From assembly GCA_030432695.1 (NCBI GenBank), contig JAUILN010000001.1, positions 558,001-622,000 on the forward strand: a stretch of DNA of 64,000 nt, given 5' to 3'. Positions within the stretch are counted from its first letter, which is position 1. Each line of letters starts with the position of its first letter. Source of the stretch: a bacterium (lineage in GTDB: Bacteria > Planctomycetota > UBA1135 > UBA2386). Shown piece after piece: positions 48,698 to 58,204 of the stretch. The notes below the pieces were generated by a model. That model worked only from the letters and a program-made list of their open reading frames with translations, was not told the DNA's origin and ran no database searches. A program made the translations under genes and the position numbers.

Positions 48698-50296
48698 TCA
48701 GGCCTTGTCTTCCTCGCTCGGCGGGTGCTCCAGCAGCTCCAGCCCCTCGTAGCGCTTCACCGCGTAGTCGATCTCGAACTCGCTCTTGAACAGCGCCACC
48801 GGGCGGGTGGACTCGTCGAGGACCACCATCGGCAGCAGGGTCAGCAGCTCGCTGGTGACCCCGCGCAGCCAGCGGGCCCGCTCGTACGGCTTGCGCTCGA
48901 TCACGATCTCGGTGCCGTACTCCATCTCCAGCCGGTGCTTGAACACCTCGAGCTGCAGCTCACCGACGGCGCCGAGGATCGGCTCGCGTGCGCCGGTCCG
49001 CGGCCAGAACACCTGCACGACTCCCTCCTCGCCGAGCTGGTGCAGGCCCTTGGTGAAGCCCTTCGACATGGACGGCTCCCTGGGCCGCACCTGCGCGAAG
49101 ATCTCCGGCGCGAAGCGCGGGAAGTTGCGGACCTCGACCTTGGGGCCCGACGAAACCACGTCGCCGACCCGGAACAGGCCGGGGTTGATCAGTCCGATCA
49201 CGTCGCCGGGGAAGGCCTCGTCGATCGTGACCCGCTCCTGACCGAAGAAGCGGTGCGGGTGCGACATGCGCACCTCGCGGCCGAGCCGCACGTGGCTGGC
49301 GCTCATGCCGCGCTCGAAGCGACCGGACGTCACGCGCAGGAACGCGATGCGGTCCCGGTGGTGCTTGTCCATGTTCGCGGCGATCTTGTAGACGAAGCCG
49401 GTGAAGAACGACTCGGTCGGCGGAATCTCTCCGTCGACGGTCTTCAACGGACCTGGCGGAGGACTCAGCTCCAGGAAGTGCTGGAGGATGTTCTCGACGC
49501 CGAAGTTGGTGAGGGCCGAGGCGAAGAACATCGGCGACTGCTCTCCGCGCAGGAAACGGGCCCGGTCGAACGGTTCGATCGCCTCCTCGGCGAGTGCGAG
49601 TTCCTCCACGAACTTGTCGTGCGCCCATTCCCCGAGCCGCTCGCGGAGTGACGGATCGTCGGGACCGGTGACCGCTACCCTGGAGCGGTGCGCGTTGTGC
49701 GCGGTGCGGTCGAAGAGGTTCACCTCCTGCCGCGCGATGTCGTACACGCCGAGGAACGACTCACCCGAGCCCAGCGGCCAGGTCCGCGGCACGATCGTGA
49801 TGCCGAGCGTCTTCTCGACCTCGTCCATCAGATCGAGCGGCTCCCGCGCCGGCCGGTCCATCTTGTTGACCACCGTGACGATCGGCAGCCCCCGGTCGCG
49901 GCAGACCTTGAACAGCTTGATGGTCTGCGGCTCGACGCCCTTGGCGCCGTCCACCAGCATCAGTGCGCAGTCGGCGGCGACCAGGGTCCGGTAGGTGTCC
50001 TCCGAGAAGTCCTGGTGACCCGGCGTGTCGAGCAGGTTGATGCAGTGCCCCTCGTACTCGAACTGCAGCGCGGAGCTGGTGATCGAGATGCCGCGCTTCT
50101 TCTCCAGCTCCATCCAGTCAGAGGTCGCATGGCCGCCGCCCTGCTTGGCCTTCACCGAGCCGGCCTTCTGGATCGCGCCGCCGTAGAGCAGCAGCTTCTC
50201 GGTGAGCGTGGTCTTGCCGGCGTCGGGGTGGGAGATGATCGCGAAGGTGCGACGGCGCGCGACTTCCTTCTCGAGGCTGATGGGAACGGCAGTCAT
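48698..50296 (-). CDS. prfC: Peptide chain release factor 3
   Basis: The predicted protein has 532 residues, close to the E. coli length. RF3 is the GTPase that recycles RF1/RF2 from the ribosome after termination. G motifs are intact: SHPDAGKTTLTE (G1), ISITSSALQF (G2), DTPGHQDF (G3) and NKMDRP (G4). The N-terminus RRRTFAIISHPD and the C-terminal FQVFWPR-like GVVQVFWPRTG and LGAVGELQLEV separate it from EF-G and LepA. A hairpin sits immediately before the ATG. Confidence 0.94.
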   Translation of the reverse strand: MTAVPISLEKEVARRRTFAIISHPDAGKTTLTEKLLLYGGAIQKAGSVKAKQGGGHATSDWMELEKKRGISITSSALQFEYEGHCINLLDTPGHQDFSEDTYRTLVAADCALMLVDGAKGVEPQTIKLFKVCRDRGLPIVTVVNKMDRPAREPLDLMDEVEKTLGITIVPRTWPLGSGESFLGVYDIARQEVNLFDRTAHNAHRSRVAVTGPDDPSLRERLGEWAHDKFVEELALAEEAIEPFDRARFLRGEQSPMFFASALTNFGVENILQHFLELSPPPGPLKTVDGEIPPTESFFTGFVYKIAANMDKHHRDRIAFLRVTSGRFERGMSASHVRLGREVRMSHPHRFFGQERVTIDEAFPGDVIGLINPGLFRVGDVVSSGPKVEVRNFPRFAPEIFAQVRPREPSMSKGFTKGLHQLGEEGVVQVFWPRTGAREPILGAVGELQLEVFKHRLEMEYGTEIVIERKPYERARWLRGVTSELLTLLPMVVLDESTRPVALFKSEFEIDYAVKRYEGLELLEHPPSEEDKA

Positions 50297-50303
50297 CGGA
50301 ATT

Positions 50304-50331
50304 CCGGGCGGAGCAGAATAGCGCCGCCCGG
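50304..50331 (-). promoter_or_regulatory. Hairpin immediately upstream of prfC
   Basis: ccgggcgg and ccgcccgg form a perfect 8-bp stem around a 12-nt loop, ending 7 nt before the prfC ATG. It could be the terminator of the upstream giant gene (stop at 50359) or a leader element of prfC; position cannot decide between them. Confidence 0.45.
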
Positions 50332-50358
50332 GATCCGCGAAAGGGTCGCTCGCGCGCG

Positions 50359-53300
50359 TCAGTCGGTGTAGGCGAGTTCCAGCGAGTCGACCCGGATGTC
50401 GCGAGCCGTGGCGCGGTCGAAGAGAAGCAGCACTTCGATCTGCCGCGCCTGGTCGCCGGCGACCGACGGACCGGCGTCGGGATTCACGAAGTCGCGCCAC
50501 GCGCCGGTCGGCAGGTTCGGCTGGCCGAGGGTGCGGAACCAGGCGCGGATCGGCGCACCGGGCCGATCGGCCGGCAGGTAGCCGCTCGCTGCGTCGGTGT
50601 AGACCACCGGTCGGCCGTCGACCACCGCGCGGAGCTCGTAGTGGCGCCAGCGAACGATGCGGGTCGGATTGAGGAAGCCGTAGGGCCCCAGCAGCGCGAT
50701 GGTCTGCGGGTCGCCGCCGCCGAGCTGACCGACCGAGGCGGCGACGGGCGGATCGACCTGGCCGATCGCGCCGGGTTGAACGCTGGGATCGACGACCTCC
50801 AGCCGCGCGCTTCCCGACGCGCCGTCGCCGCCGACCAGGTCGGCGAAGTAGAACGGCCCCGTGAAACGCGCGGTGCTGCCGGCGCCGCCACGGACCTCGA
50901 TCACGCCCGATTGGTCGATGCCACCCGTGCCGACCTGCAGCAGGACGCCGCCACCGGAACCCGCACCCCCCGGCGCGGGAATCCCGCGCGAGCTGACGAT
51001 CGAGTTGTCGGCGGTTCGGGCGCCGTCGCCACCGCGCGCCTGGATCCGGCCCTGGAAGCCGATGGTCAACTGGTTGCCGACGCGCAGCGCGACGGCGCCA
51101 CCGCCACCGGTGCCGGCACCGCCGCTGAGGAACTTGTAGGGGTCCGAGAAGTTGCTGGCCTGCACGAACAGGGAGTGACTGCCGCCGCCGCCGCCACCCG
51201 AGCCGGACACCAGGTAGTGGTCGAGCGACGCCGCGCCGGCCGGTCGCGGGTCGAGGGCGGGGAACATCGTTCCGCCGGGGGTCGGACCGCCGTACTCGTT
51301 GGGGCTCGCCGGCAGTCCTCCGGTGATGAACGGACCCTGCAGCACCTGGCCGGGGCTACCCGCCGTGCGAAAGCCGCCGCCACCGCCGCCGGAGCCCGAG
51401 TTGATGCAGTAGTTGTTGCCGAAGCCCCGGAACACCAGGCTGCTGGTGTCACCGCTCGGTGGGAACAGGGCGGCGCCGCGGCCGCCGGTGCCGGCCGCGT
51501 TCGCTGCGTAGGCGTGGGTCGCCGCGACCGCCAGGTCCTCCCCGTCGTAGCCGGCGAAGCCGTTGAACAGCGGCTGCGAAGGGTTGCCGCTGCCATCACA
51601 GGCGAACGCGCCGTCGCCACCGCGGCCGCCGCCGGCGCCGGCCTCGGTGCCGCGTTGGCCCGGACCGGGAGTGAACACACCACCGCTCAGGATCGAGTTC
51701 TTGCCGGTGTGCGCGAAGTCCTCGAGGTCCCCGCCGTTCAGGTCCAACGTCCCGTCGATCCGCGCGAGACCGGCCACGCGGACGACTGCGGGTCGGCTTC
51801 CGACGAAGCGCACGGTGGTTCCTGCCGGCACGCGGAAGTCGGTGAAGTCGAAGCGACCGTCGTGGACCGTCAGCGGCTGGCCGAACAGCGTGCGTGCGGC
51901 GGGGATCGGCTGCGAGTCCGTGCTCCACTCGAAGACGTTGTTGCCGAGGTCGCGGCCGTCGCCGGGAACGAACACGCCATGGATCCCGGTGCCGCCGATC
52001 GGGCCGGTGGTCAGGAACGAGCCGCCGACGAGACGCGCCGCGGAGCGCGCCTGCTGCAGGCCGTCGCCGGTGGTGAAGTCGTCGCGGAACGAGCTGCCGG
52101 CGGTCCGCATGGTCCGCGTGCATTCGTGGTTGGTGAAGCGCGGGCGAGCCACGCCGACCACCGCCTGCGCGCAGAGCAGGGCATCCGCGGCGGCGGATGG
52201 CGGTGGGACCCGCAGCCGCAGCGTACCCGGCACGCTCACCGGTGCCGCGGACGGCGCGAGTGTCGCGAGATCCAGGCGCGGATCGCCGAGCAGACCGGGG
52301 ATCGGCGACTGGCTGAGGTCGCGCCCGCCGGCGAACAGGATCGCGCCGGCTCCGCCGAGTCCGCCGACGCGGAGTTCGGCGACCTCGTCGGCGCGGTAGG
52401 TGATGAGTTCGATGTCCAGACTCGCCAACGGCGAAGACTGGTCGTCGTAGGGATCGGTGCGGAGCTGAACCTCGACGCCGTTCGCGGTTCCATCGCCGTC
52501 GTCGTCGGCGTAGGGCGCGACCAGCCAGGCGCGCTCGTAGAGGTCGGGTCGCTCCGGACCGCCGCCGCCGTAGGCGATCTGTCGGTCGTCGTCGAGCTGC
52601 CCGGTACTGGCATCGAATCGCCAGGGGTAGGAGCGGTTCTCCACCCACAGCCAACCGAGAGGATCGATGGTGATCCGGCGGGGGCCTCTGGGGCCCACGC
52701 CCGTGATCACGAGGAGCGGCGTCCGGCTATCTGCCGTCATCCGGAACACCCCGCGGTCGGAACTCATCCACAGGTCGCCCTCCGCCGTCTGCTCCAACTG
52801 GGCGACCGCTCCGGTGTCCGGCAGGTCGAGACGGTCGGTGATGCCGAGCGTCGGGCTGAGCTCGAACAACGCGCTGGCCTGGCCGCCGACCTCGACCGCC
52901 ACCACGCCGCCGCCGATCGTGTGGCCGACCACGTCCATCGGTCCCCGGGTGCCGACCGGCAACGACACCGTCGACAGCGCACCCGTGATCGGATCCCGCC
53001 GCGACAGGAACGGCGCGGGCGAGTTCTCGGCGGCGATCAGCACGCCTCCGAGACCGTCGATGGCCAACGCCCGCGGGGCGCCGGGCAGGGGCTGGCTGCC
53101 CAGCAGGTTGCCGTCGGCGTCGTAGTGGTAGAGCATCGCGGGGTTCGCGCCGCCGGCCCAGACCGAGCCGTCGGCGGCGAATGCCAGATCCGTCATACTC
53201 GAGCCCGGCGTGAGTTGGCGATGCAGCGAGCCGTCCGGTCGACGGATCTCGAGTTGCGGATGGCCTGGATCGGGGACCCGCCAGACCAGTCCGTCCGGGG

Positions 53301-53523
53301 CGCGGTGGTAGGCGTCGAACCCGATCAGCGTGCCGAAGACGATGCGCACCGGTTCGCCGAACCGATCGACCACCACGGCGCCGTTGTTGTTCGAGGTCGT
53401 GGTGAACCAGATCACCGGCTCGGGACCGTCGGCCTGGGCGAGGACTGTGGCTGCCGTGGCGAGGATCGCGAGCGGCCACGCGGCCGGGGACGCGCGGTCG
53501 GCGCGGCGTGAGGGCTGGGGCAT
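50359..53523 (-). CDS. Giant secreted beta-propeller / Ca-binding / glycine-rich protein (copy 1)
   Basis: The predicted protein has 1054 residues. The signal peptide ends near TVLAQ. Residues about 40-330 are propeller-like blades with G-xW motifs (DGLVWRVPDP, DGSVWAGGAN, EGDLWMSSDR), resembling Vgb/SMP-30 or NHL propellers. At about 343-365 DDDGDGTANGVEVQLRTDPY is a thrombospondin-type-3-like Ca-binding loop. Residues about 600-900 are strongly Gly-rich (GAGGGRGGDGAF, GSGGGGGGFR). The C-terminal 150 residues are beta-rich. It is a paralogue of the next gene, with near-identical order throughout. Probably a cell-surface or matrix protein; no enzyme motif. Confidence 0.75.
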   Translation of the reverse strand: MPQPSRRADRASPAAWPLAILATAATVLAQADGPEPVIWFTTTSNNNGAVVVDRFGEPVRIVFGTLIGFDAYHRAPDGLVWRVPDPGHPQLEIRRPDGSLHRQLTPGSSMTDLAFAADGSVWAGGANPAMLYHYDADGNLLGSQPLPGAPRALAIDGLGGVLIAAENSPAPFLSRRDPITGALSTVSLPVGTRGPMDVVGHTIGGGVVAVEVGGQASALFELSPTLGITDRLDLPDTGAVAQLEQTAEGDLWMSSDRGVFRMTADSRTPLLVITGVGPRGPRRITIDPLGWLWVENRSYPWRFDASTGQLDDDRQIAYGGGGPERPDLYERAWLVAPYADDDGDGTANGVEVQLRTDPYDDQSSPLASLDIELITYRADEVAELRVGGLGGAGAILFAGGRDLSQSPIPGLLGDPRLDLATLAPSAAPVSVPGTLRLRVPPPSAAADALLCAQAVVGVARPRFTNHECTRTMRTAGSSFRDDFTTGDGLQQARSAARLVGGSFLTTGPIGGTGIHGVFVPGDGRDLGNNVFEWSTDSQPIPAARTLFGQPLTVHDGRFDFTDFRVPAGTTVRFVGSRPAVVRVAGLARIDGTLDLNGGDLEDFAHTGKNSILSGGVFTPGPGQRGTEAGAGGGRGGDGAFACDGSGNPSQPLFNGFAGYDGEDLAVAATHAYAANAAGTGGRGAALFPPSGDTSSLVFRGFGNNYCINSGSGGGGGGFRTAGSPGQVLQGPFITGGLPASPNEYGGPTPGGTMFPALDPRPAGAASLDHYLVSGSGGGGGGSHSLFVQASNFSDPYKFLSGGAGTGGGGAVALRVGNQLTIGFQGRIQARGGDGARTADNSIVSSRGIPAPGGAGSGGGVLLQVGTGGIDQSGVIEVRGGAGSTARFTGPFYFADLVGGDGASGSARLEVVDPSVQPGAIGQVDPPVAASVGQLGGGDPQTIALLGPYGFLNPTRIVRWRHYELRAVVDGRPVVYTDAASGYLPADRPGAPIRAWFRTLGQPNLPTGAWRDFVNPDAGPSVAGDQARQIEVLLLFDRATARDIRVDSLELAYTD

Positions 53524-53531
53524 GGTGGTCG

Positions 53532-53552
53532 GGCCCGGCGGGGAGCCGGGCC
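53532..53552 (-). promoter_or_regulatory. Hairpin just before the copy 1 start codon
   Basis: ggcccggc-GGGGA-gccgggcc is a perfect 8-bp stem with a 5-nt loop, ending 8 nt before the ATG at 53523. It is in the 82-bp gap between the two paralogues, so it may also end the upstream transcript. Confidence 0.4.
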
Positions 53553-53605
53553 GGAGGCAGGGACGAGGTGGTTCCGCTAGCCTCCGAACGGGCCCGCGTC
53601 ACCGG

Positions 53606-56600
53606 TCACTGCCAGTATTCGAGCTCCAGCGAGTCGATCCGGATGTCACTGGCGATCGAGCGGTCGAAGACCAGCAGCACCTCGACCTGGATGGCGAGAT
53701 CGTCGGAGATCGAGGCGCCGGCCTCGGGATTCACGAAGTCCCGCCAGGCATCGTCCGGGACGCCGGGCCTGCTGACGGCGCGGAAGAAGGCGCGAACTGG
53801 CGCGCCGTCGACGTTCGCCGGGTTGAAGCCGATCGAGGCGTCGGTGTAGGTCACCGGGTTGCCGTCGACGATCGCTTGGATCTCGTAGTGTCGCCAGCGG
53901 ACCACCGGCGCCGCATTCTGGATCCGATAGGGACCGAGCAGGGCGATGGTCCTGACGTCGCGATCGGTGAGGGTGCCGACCGACCCGGACCCTGCCGGCT
54001 CGACCTGGCCGATGCTTCCGGCCTGCACGTTCGGATCGGCCAGTTCGAGGCGCGCGGACCCGGGGGCACCATCGCCGCCGCGCACGTCGGCGAAGTAGAA
54101 CGGACCGGCCAGTCCGGTCGAACCACCCTGCCCGCCGCGGACCACGATCTGACCGGCCTGGGTCACGCTCGGGTTGCCGACCTGCAGCAGGACGCTGCCG
54201 CCCGACCCGGCACCGCCGGGGCTGGGCACACCGAACGTCGTCACGCGGGAGTTCGAGGTCGTCCTGGCGCCATCACCTCCGCGGGCCTCGATGCGTCCCT
54301 GCGCACCGACCGACAGATCGCTGCCGACGCGGAGCGCCACTGCGCCACCGCCGCCGGTCCCCGCTGCGCCGCTGAGGAACTTGAAGGGATCCGCGAAGCT
54401 GCTGGCCTGGACGAACAGGGGGTGACTGGCACCACCACCACCACCGGAGCCCGCCACCAGGTAGTGGGTCAGGGAGTCCGCGCCGGCCGGCCGCGGCTCG
54501 AGGGCCGGGAAGGCCGATCCTCCGGGGGTTGGAGCACCGAACTCGTTGGGCATCGCCGGAGCACCTCCGGTGATGAACGGTCCCAGCACGACCCGGCCGT
54601 CCTGGCCGGCGCCGCGGAAGCCGCCGCCGCCGCCGCCGGAGGCGCTGTTGATGCTGTAGTTGTTCCCGAAGCCCCGGTAGACGATCTGGTTGCGGTCTCC
54701 GGAAGGCGGGAACAGCGCTGCCCCGCTGCCGCCGGTGCCCGCCGCGGCCCCGGCGTAGGCGTGTGATGCCGGCACCCTGAGGTCTTCGCCGTCGAAGCCA
54801 TCGAAGTCGTTGTAAGAGGGCTGCATCGGATTGCCGGTTCCGTCGCAGGCGAACGCGCCGTCGCCGCCGCGCCCGCCACCGGCTCCCGCTTCGGTTCCGC
54901 TCTGGCCCACGCCCGGGGTGAAGGTTCCGGCGGACAGGGTCGAGTTCTTCCCGTCGTGCGAGTCCTCTTCCAGGTCACCACCATTGAGGTCGAGGGTGCC
55001 GTCGACGATCGCGCGGCCGGCGACCCGGACCACCGCCGGGCGGCTGCCGACGAAGCGCACGGTGACGCCGGCCGGGATGGTGAAGTCGGTGAACTCGAAG
55101 CGTCCGTCCCGGATCACGAGTTCGTTGCCAAACAGGCTACGGGTTGCCGGGATCGTCCAGGAGTCGGTGTCGAACTCGAACACGTCGTTGCCGAGAGCAC
55201 GGCCGTCGGTGTGCGCGAAGGACCCATGGATTCCCGTGCCGCCGATCGGACCCGTGGTGAGGAATCCGCCGGGGAGTAGTCGCGCCGCGGAGCGGTCGCG
55301 CTGCAGGTTGGTGGGCAAGGAGAACTGGTCGCCGATCGTCAGACCGAACGCCGGCACCGTACGGGTGCACTCGTGGTTGGTGAAGCGCGGGGCAGCGACT
55401 CCGACCACCGCCTGCGCGCAGAGCAGCGCATTGGCTGTGGAGGCCATGTCGGGCACGCGGAGGTCCAGGCGGCCGGGCACCGAGATCGGCGCACCGACCG
55501 GGGTCAACGACATCAGGTCGAGGCGCAGATCGCCGAGCAGGCCGGGGATCGGGCCCTGGCTCAGGTCGTAGTCGCCGGCGAACAGGAGCACGCCGACTCC
55601 GCCGAGTCCGGAGAGCTCGAAGGTCGCAAGCTCCTCGGGCCGGTAGGTGATGCGGTCGATGGACAGGTTGGCGAGCGCGGACGACTGGTCGTCGTAGGGA
55701 TCCGTGCCGAGTTGGATCTCGACGCCGTTCGGCGTGCCGTCACCGTCGTCGTCGGCGAGCGGGGCGATGACCCAGGCACGGACGTAGCGGTCGGAGGCTT
55801 CGGGGACACCGGGTTCGCGCCGGCTGGAATCCACTTCCCCGGTGCTCGCATCGAAGCGCCAGATCGCGCCGACATCCTGCGCCCACAGCGATCCGTCGGG
55901 GTCGATCGTGAAGCGGCTCGGCGAGGGCAGGTTGCGGGGCAGGATGGGGATGGGTTGGTCGGAGCCCTGCGGGAGTCGATACAACCCGCCGGTACCGGAG
56001 AGCCAAAGCATGCCGTCGGCGGTCTGGTCGATCTGCTCGACGCCGCTGATGGGTAGGTCCACGAGGCGGATCACCTGCAGGTTGCTGGCGACGTCGAGGA
56101 GCGTGCTGGTCTGGTTCGGTCCCGCGGCGACGATGCGGCACCCGCCCTGCGGCAGTCCGAGCACGTCGGCCGGGCCGGTGCCGCGGGTCGGTAGGGTCAC
56201 GGTCGACAGGGCGCCGGTGACCGGGTCACGGCGCGACAGGAACGGCGCCGGCATGTTGTCCGAGACGATGAAGACCGCCCCCAGGCCGTCGATCGCCATC
56301 GCGCGAGGGACGCCTGGCAGTGCCTGCAGTCCGACGGACACCGGGTTCCCGTCGAGGCTCCAGACGTCGAGACGACCGGGTCCGGATCCGATCGTGAAGA
56401 CCTCGTTACCGGCGCCGAACGCGACATCCTGGAAGCCACCGCTGGACCGCAGGATCCTGTGGAGGCTGCCGTCCCGGTTGTAGATGAGCACCTCCGAATT
56501 GAGGTTCCGTCCCGGGAGCCACAGGCGCCCGTCGGGAGCCCGGTGCACGGAGTAGGGGATCGCTGGAGTGTTGGCGCGTTGACCGGCCGGTTCGCCGAAC

Positions 56601-56755
56601 GCGTCGAGCGCGACCAGACGACCGGTGGCATTCAGCCAGACGACGTCTTCGGGCAGCTGATTCTGCCCGGTCAGATGGCCCGTGAGGGCGAGGAGTAGCA
56701 ACGACAAGCTGGCTGCGCTGCAGCGGCGCGCCAGCACGAGATGGGAGTGGGTCAT
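53606..56755 (-). CDS. Giant secreted beta-propeller / Ca-binding / glycine-rich protein (copy 2)
   Basis: The predicted protein has 1049 residues. The signal peptide (SLSLLLLALTGHLTGQ) differs from copy 1, but from the propeller onward the two align end to end. Shared blocks include PAPFLSRRDPVTGALSTV, the Asp-rich loop DDDGDGTPNGVEIQLGTDPY, CAQAVVGVAAPRFTNHECTR, LTTGPIGGTGIHG and GTGGGGAVALRVG. The C-terminal tail ends in RIDSLELEYWQ versus RVDSLELAYTD in copy 1. This indicates tandem duplication followed by divergence. The glycine-rich region may form extended beta or PGII-type sheets. Function unknown; a surface adhesin or matrix role is a guess. Confidence 0.75.
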   Translation of the reverse strand: MTHSHLVLARRCSAASLSLLLLALTGHLTGQNQLPEDVVWLNATGRLVALDAFGEPAGQRANTPAIPYSVHRAPDGRLWLPGRNLNSEVLIYNRDGSLHRILRSSGGFQDVAFGAGNEVFTIGSGPGRLDVWSLDGNPVSVGLQALPGVPRAMAIDGLGAVFIVSDNMPAPFLSRRDPVTGALSTVTLPTRGTGPADVLGLPQGGCRIVAAGPNQTSTLLDVASNLQVIRLVDLPISGVEQIDQTADGMLWLSGTGGLYRLPQGSDQPIPILPRNLPSPSRFTIDPDGSLWAQDVGAIWRFDASTGEVDSSRREPGVPEASDRYVRAWVIAPLADDDGDGTPNGVEIQLGTDPYDDQSSALANLSIDRITYRPEELATFELSGLGGVGVLLFAGDYDLSQGPIPGLLGDLRLDLMSLTPVGAPISVPGRLDLRVPDMASTANALLCAQAVVGVAAPRFTNHECTRTVPAFGLTIGDQFSLPTNLQRDRSAARLLPGGFLTTGPIGGTGIHGSFAHTDGRALGNDVFEFDTDSWTIPATRSLFGNELVIRDGRFEFTDFTIPAGVTVRFVGSRPAVVRVAGRAIVDGTLDLNGGDLEEDSHDGKNSTLSAGTFTPGVGQSGTEAGAGGGRGGDGAFACDGTGNPMQPSYNDFDGFDGEDLRVPASHAYAGAAAGTGGSGAALFPPSGDRNQIVYRGFGNNYSINSASGGGGGGFRGAGQDGRVVLGPFITGGAPAMPNEFGAPTPGGSAFPALEPRPAGADSLTHYLVAGSGGGGGASHPLFVQASSFADPFKFLSGAAGTGGGGAVALRVGSDLSVGAQGRIEARGGDGARTTSNSRVTTFGVPSPGGAGSGGSVLLQVGNPSVTQAGQIVVRGGQGGSTGLAGPFYFADVRGGDGAPGSARLELADPNVQAGSIGQVEPAGSGSVGTLTDRDVRTIALLGPYRIQNAAPVVRWRHYEIQAIVDGNPVTYTDASIGFNPANVDGAPVRAFFRAVSRPGVPDDAWRDFVNPEAGASISDDLAIQVEVLLVFDRSIASDIRIDSLELEYWQ

Positions 56756-57000
56756 GGGTTCTGGGGTTCGGTTCCCCGGTGCGAGGAGGGGCTTTCCGTC
56801 ACGCGGGGTTCCTGGGCACCCTCGGCTCCCGAGGGCCGCACCGTTCGCGACTCGAAGACGAGTTCATGGTCACCATGGCCACGGGCGGCCAGCGGACGCG
56901 GAGGGATGTCCTCGGATAGACACGCGGGTGTCCCGGGTTGTGGTTTCCGATGCGCAAATCGGCGCTGGACCCGGGCGCGATGCCCGTGTCACTTCGGCCT

Positions 57001-58200
57001 ATGGATCCGAACCGTCCTCTCGGCATCGGCGTGGTCGGCGCCGGTTTCATCGCGGAGACCCGCGCACGCTGCTACCGCGCGCTCGGTGGTGCCGCGCGCC
57101 TCGCGGCCGTGACCTCGCGGGGCGGTGAGAAGGCGCGATCCTACGCACAGAAGTTCGAGGTCGGCGCGGTCGCCGACGACCTTGCTGCTCTGCTGTCGCG
57201 CGACGACGTCGACCTGGTCGATCTCTGCGTGCCGAACGACCTGCACCGGCCCTTCACCGAGCAGGCGGCCGCCGCGGGCAAACACGTAGTCTGCACCAAG
57301 CCGCTGACCGCCTACGTCGGCCAGGACCTCGGCGCCGACCCGGACGCCGCAGCGGTGAGCGCGACGCCGCGGCCGAGGATGCTCGACCTCGCGGTCGCCG
57401 ACGCCGAGGCGATGGTGAAGGCCTGCGACGCCGCCGGCGTGCAGTTGATGTACGGCGAGAACTGGCTCTACGCGCCCGCGGTGGAGAGGACCCGCGCACT
57501 GCTCGAGCAGGCGGGCGGCACGATCCTCGACATGCGTGGGGGTGAGTGCCACAAGGGCTCGCACTCGCCGTACTCGAAGCTCTGGAAGCACACCGGCGGC
57601 GGAGCCTTGCTGCGGCTCGGTGCCCACCCGGTCGGCGCGATGCTGTGGTTCAAGCGCGAGGAAGGCCTGCGACGCGACGGCCAGCCGATCGTCCCGGTGG
57701 CGGTGGTCGCCGACCTCGCCGACTGCTCGAAGATCGCCTCGCTCGACGCCGAGGCGAAGGCGCACGTGACCCGTGGCTGGGTCGACGTCGAGAACTGGGG
57801 CACGGTGCTGATCGAGTTCTCCGACGGCTCGCGCGGCAATGCCTGGGGTGCCGACACCATGCTCGGCGGCATGGAGAGCCGGCTCGAGATCCAGACCAGC
57901 AACGCGCGCTACCGCTGCAACCTGTCGCCCAACGACATGCTGCAGACCTACGCGCCCGACGCGTCGGTGTTCGGCGAGGCCTACATCATGGAGAAGGTCG
58001 ACTCGGGTGCCGGCTGGACCACGCCGATGCCCGACGAGGACTGGACCTCGGGGCACTTCCAGATGTGCGCCGACTTCGTGGCAGCGGCGCGTGAGGGTCG
58101 TCCGGCGCGAGCCGATGGAGCGCTCGGTCGGGACGTGGTGCGAGTGATCTACGCCGCGTACGTCGGCGCCGCCGAGGGGCGGCGGGTCGCGCTCGACTGA
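57001..58200 (+). CDS. Gfo/Idh/MocA family oxidoreductase
   Basis: The predicted protein has 399 residues from the ATG at 57001, which starts just before the Rossmann motif GIGVVGAGFIAETR. The family uses bound NAD(P) to oxidise or epimerise sugars and inositols. HVVCTKPLTAYV carries the conserved catalytic-region Lys of the EKP motif (here TKP), and GENWLYAPAVERTRALL and GGGALLRLGAHPVGAMLWF follow family order. An insert after the KP motif (GADPDAAAVSATPRPR) is unusual. With the ThuA/DUF1080 gene at 62059 it could belong to 3-keto-sugar metabolism. Its TGA and the opposing stop form the palindrome tgatcgatca. Confidence 0.88.
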   Translation: MDPNRPLGIGVVGAGFIAETRARCYRALGGAARLAAVTSRGGEKARSYAQKFEVGAVADDLAALLSRDDVDLVDLCVPNDLHRPFTEQAAAAGKHVVCTKPLTAYVGQDLGADPDAAAVSATPRPRMLDLAVADAEAMVKACDAAGVQLMYGENWLYAPAVERTRALLEQAGGTILDMRGGECHKGSHSPYSKLWKHTGGGALLRLGAHPVGAMLWFKREEGLRRDGQPIVPVAVVADLADCSKIASLDAEAKAHVTRGWVDVENWGTVLIEFSDGSRGNAWGADTMLGGMESRLEIQTSNARYRCNLSPNDMLQTYAPDASVFGEAYIMEKVDSGAGWTTPMPDEDWTSGHFQMCADFVAAAREGRPARADGALGRDVVRVIYAAYVGAAEGRRVALD

Positions 58201-58204
58201 TCGA

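Noticed and set aside
50641..53511. Plus-strand open frame of about 956 codons opposite the first giant paralogue
   Set aside because: Antisense to a protein with signal peptide, propeller blades and a paralogue that conserves only the minus-strand reading.
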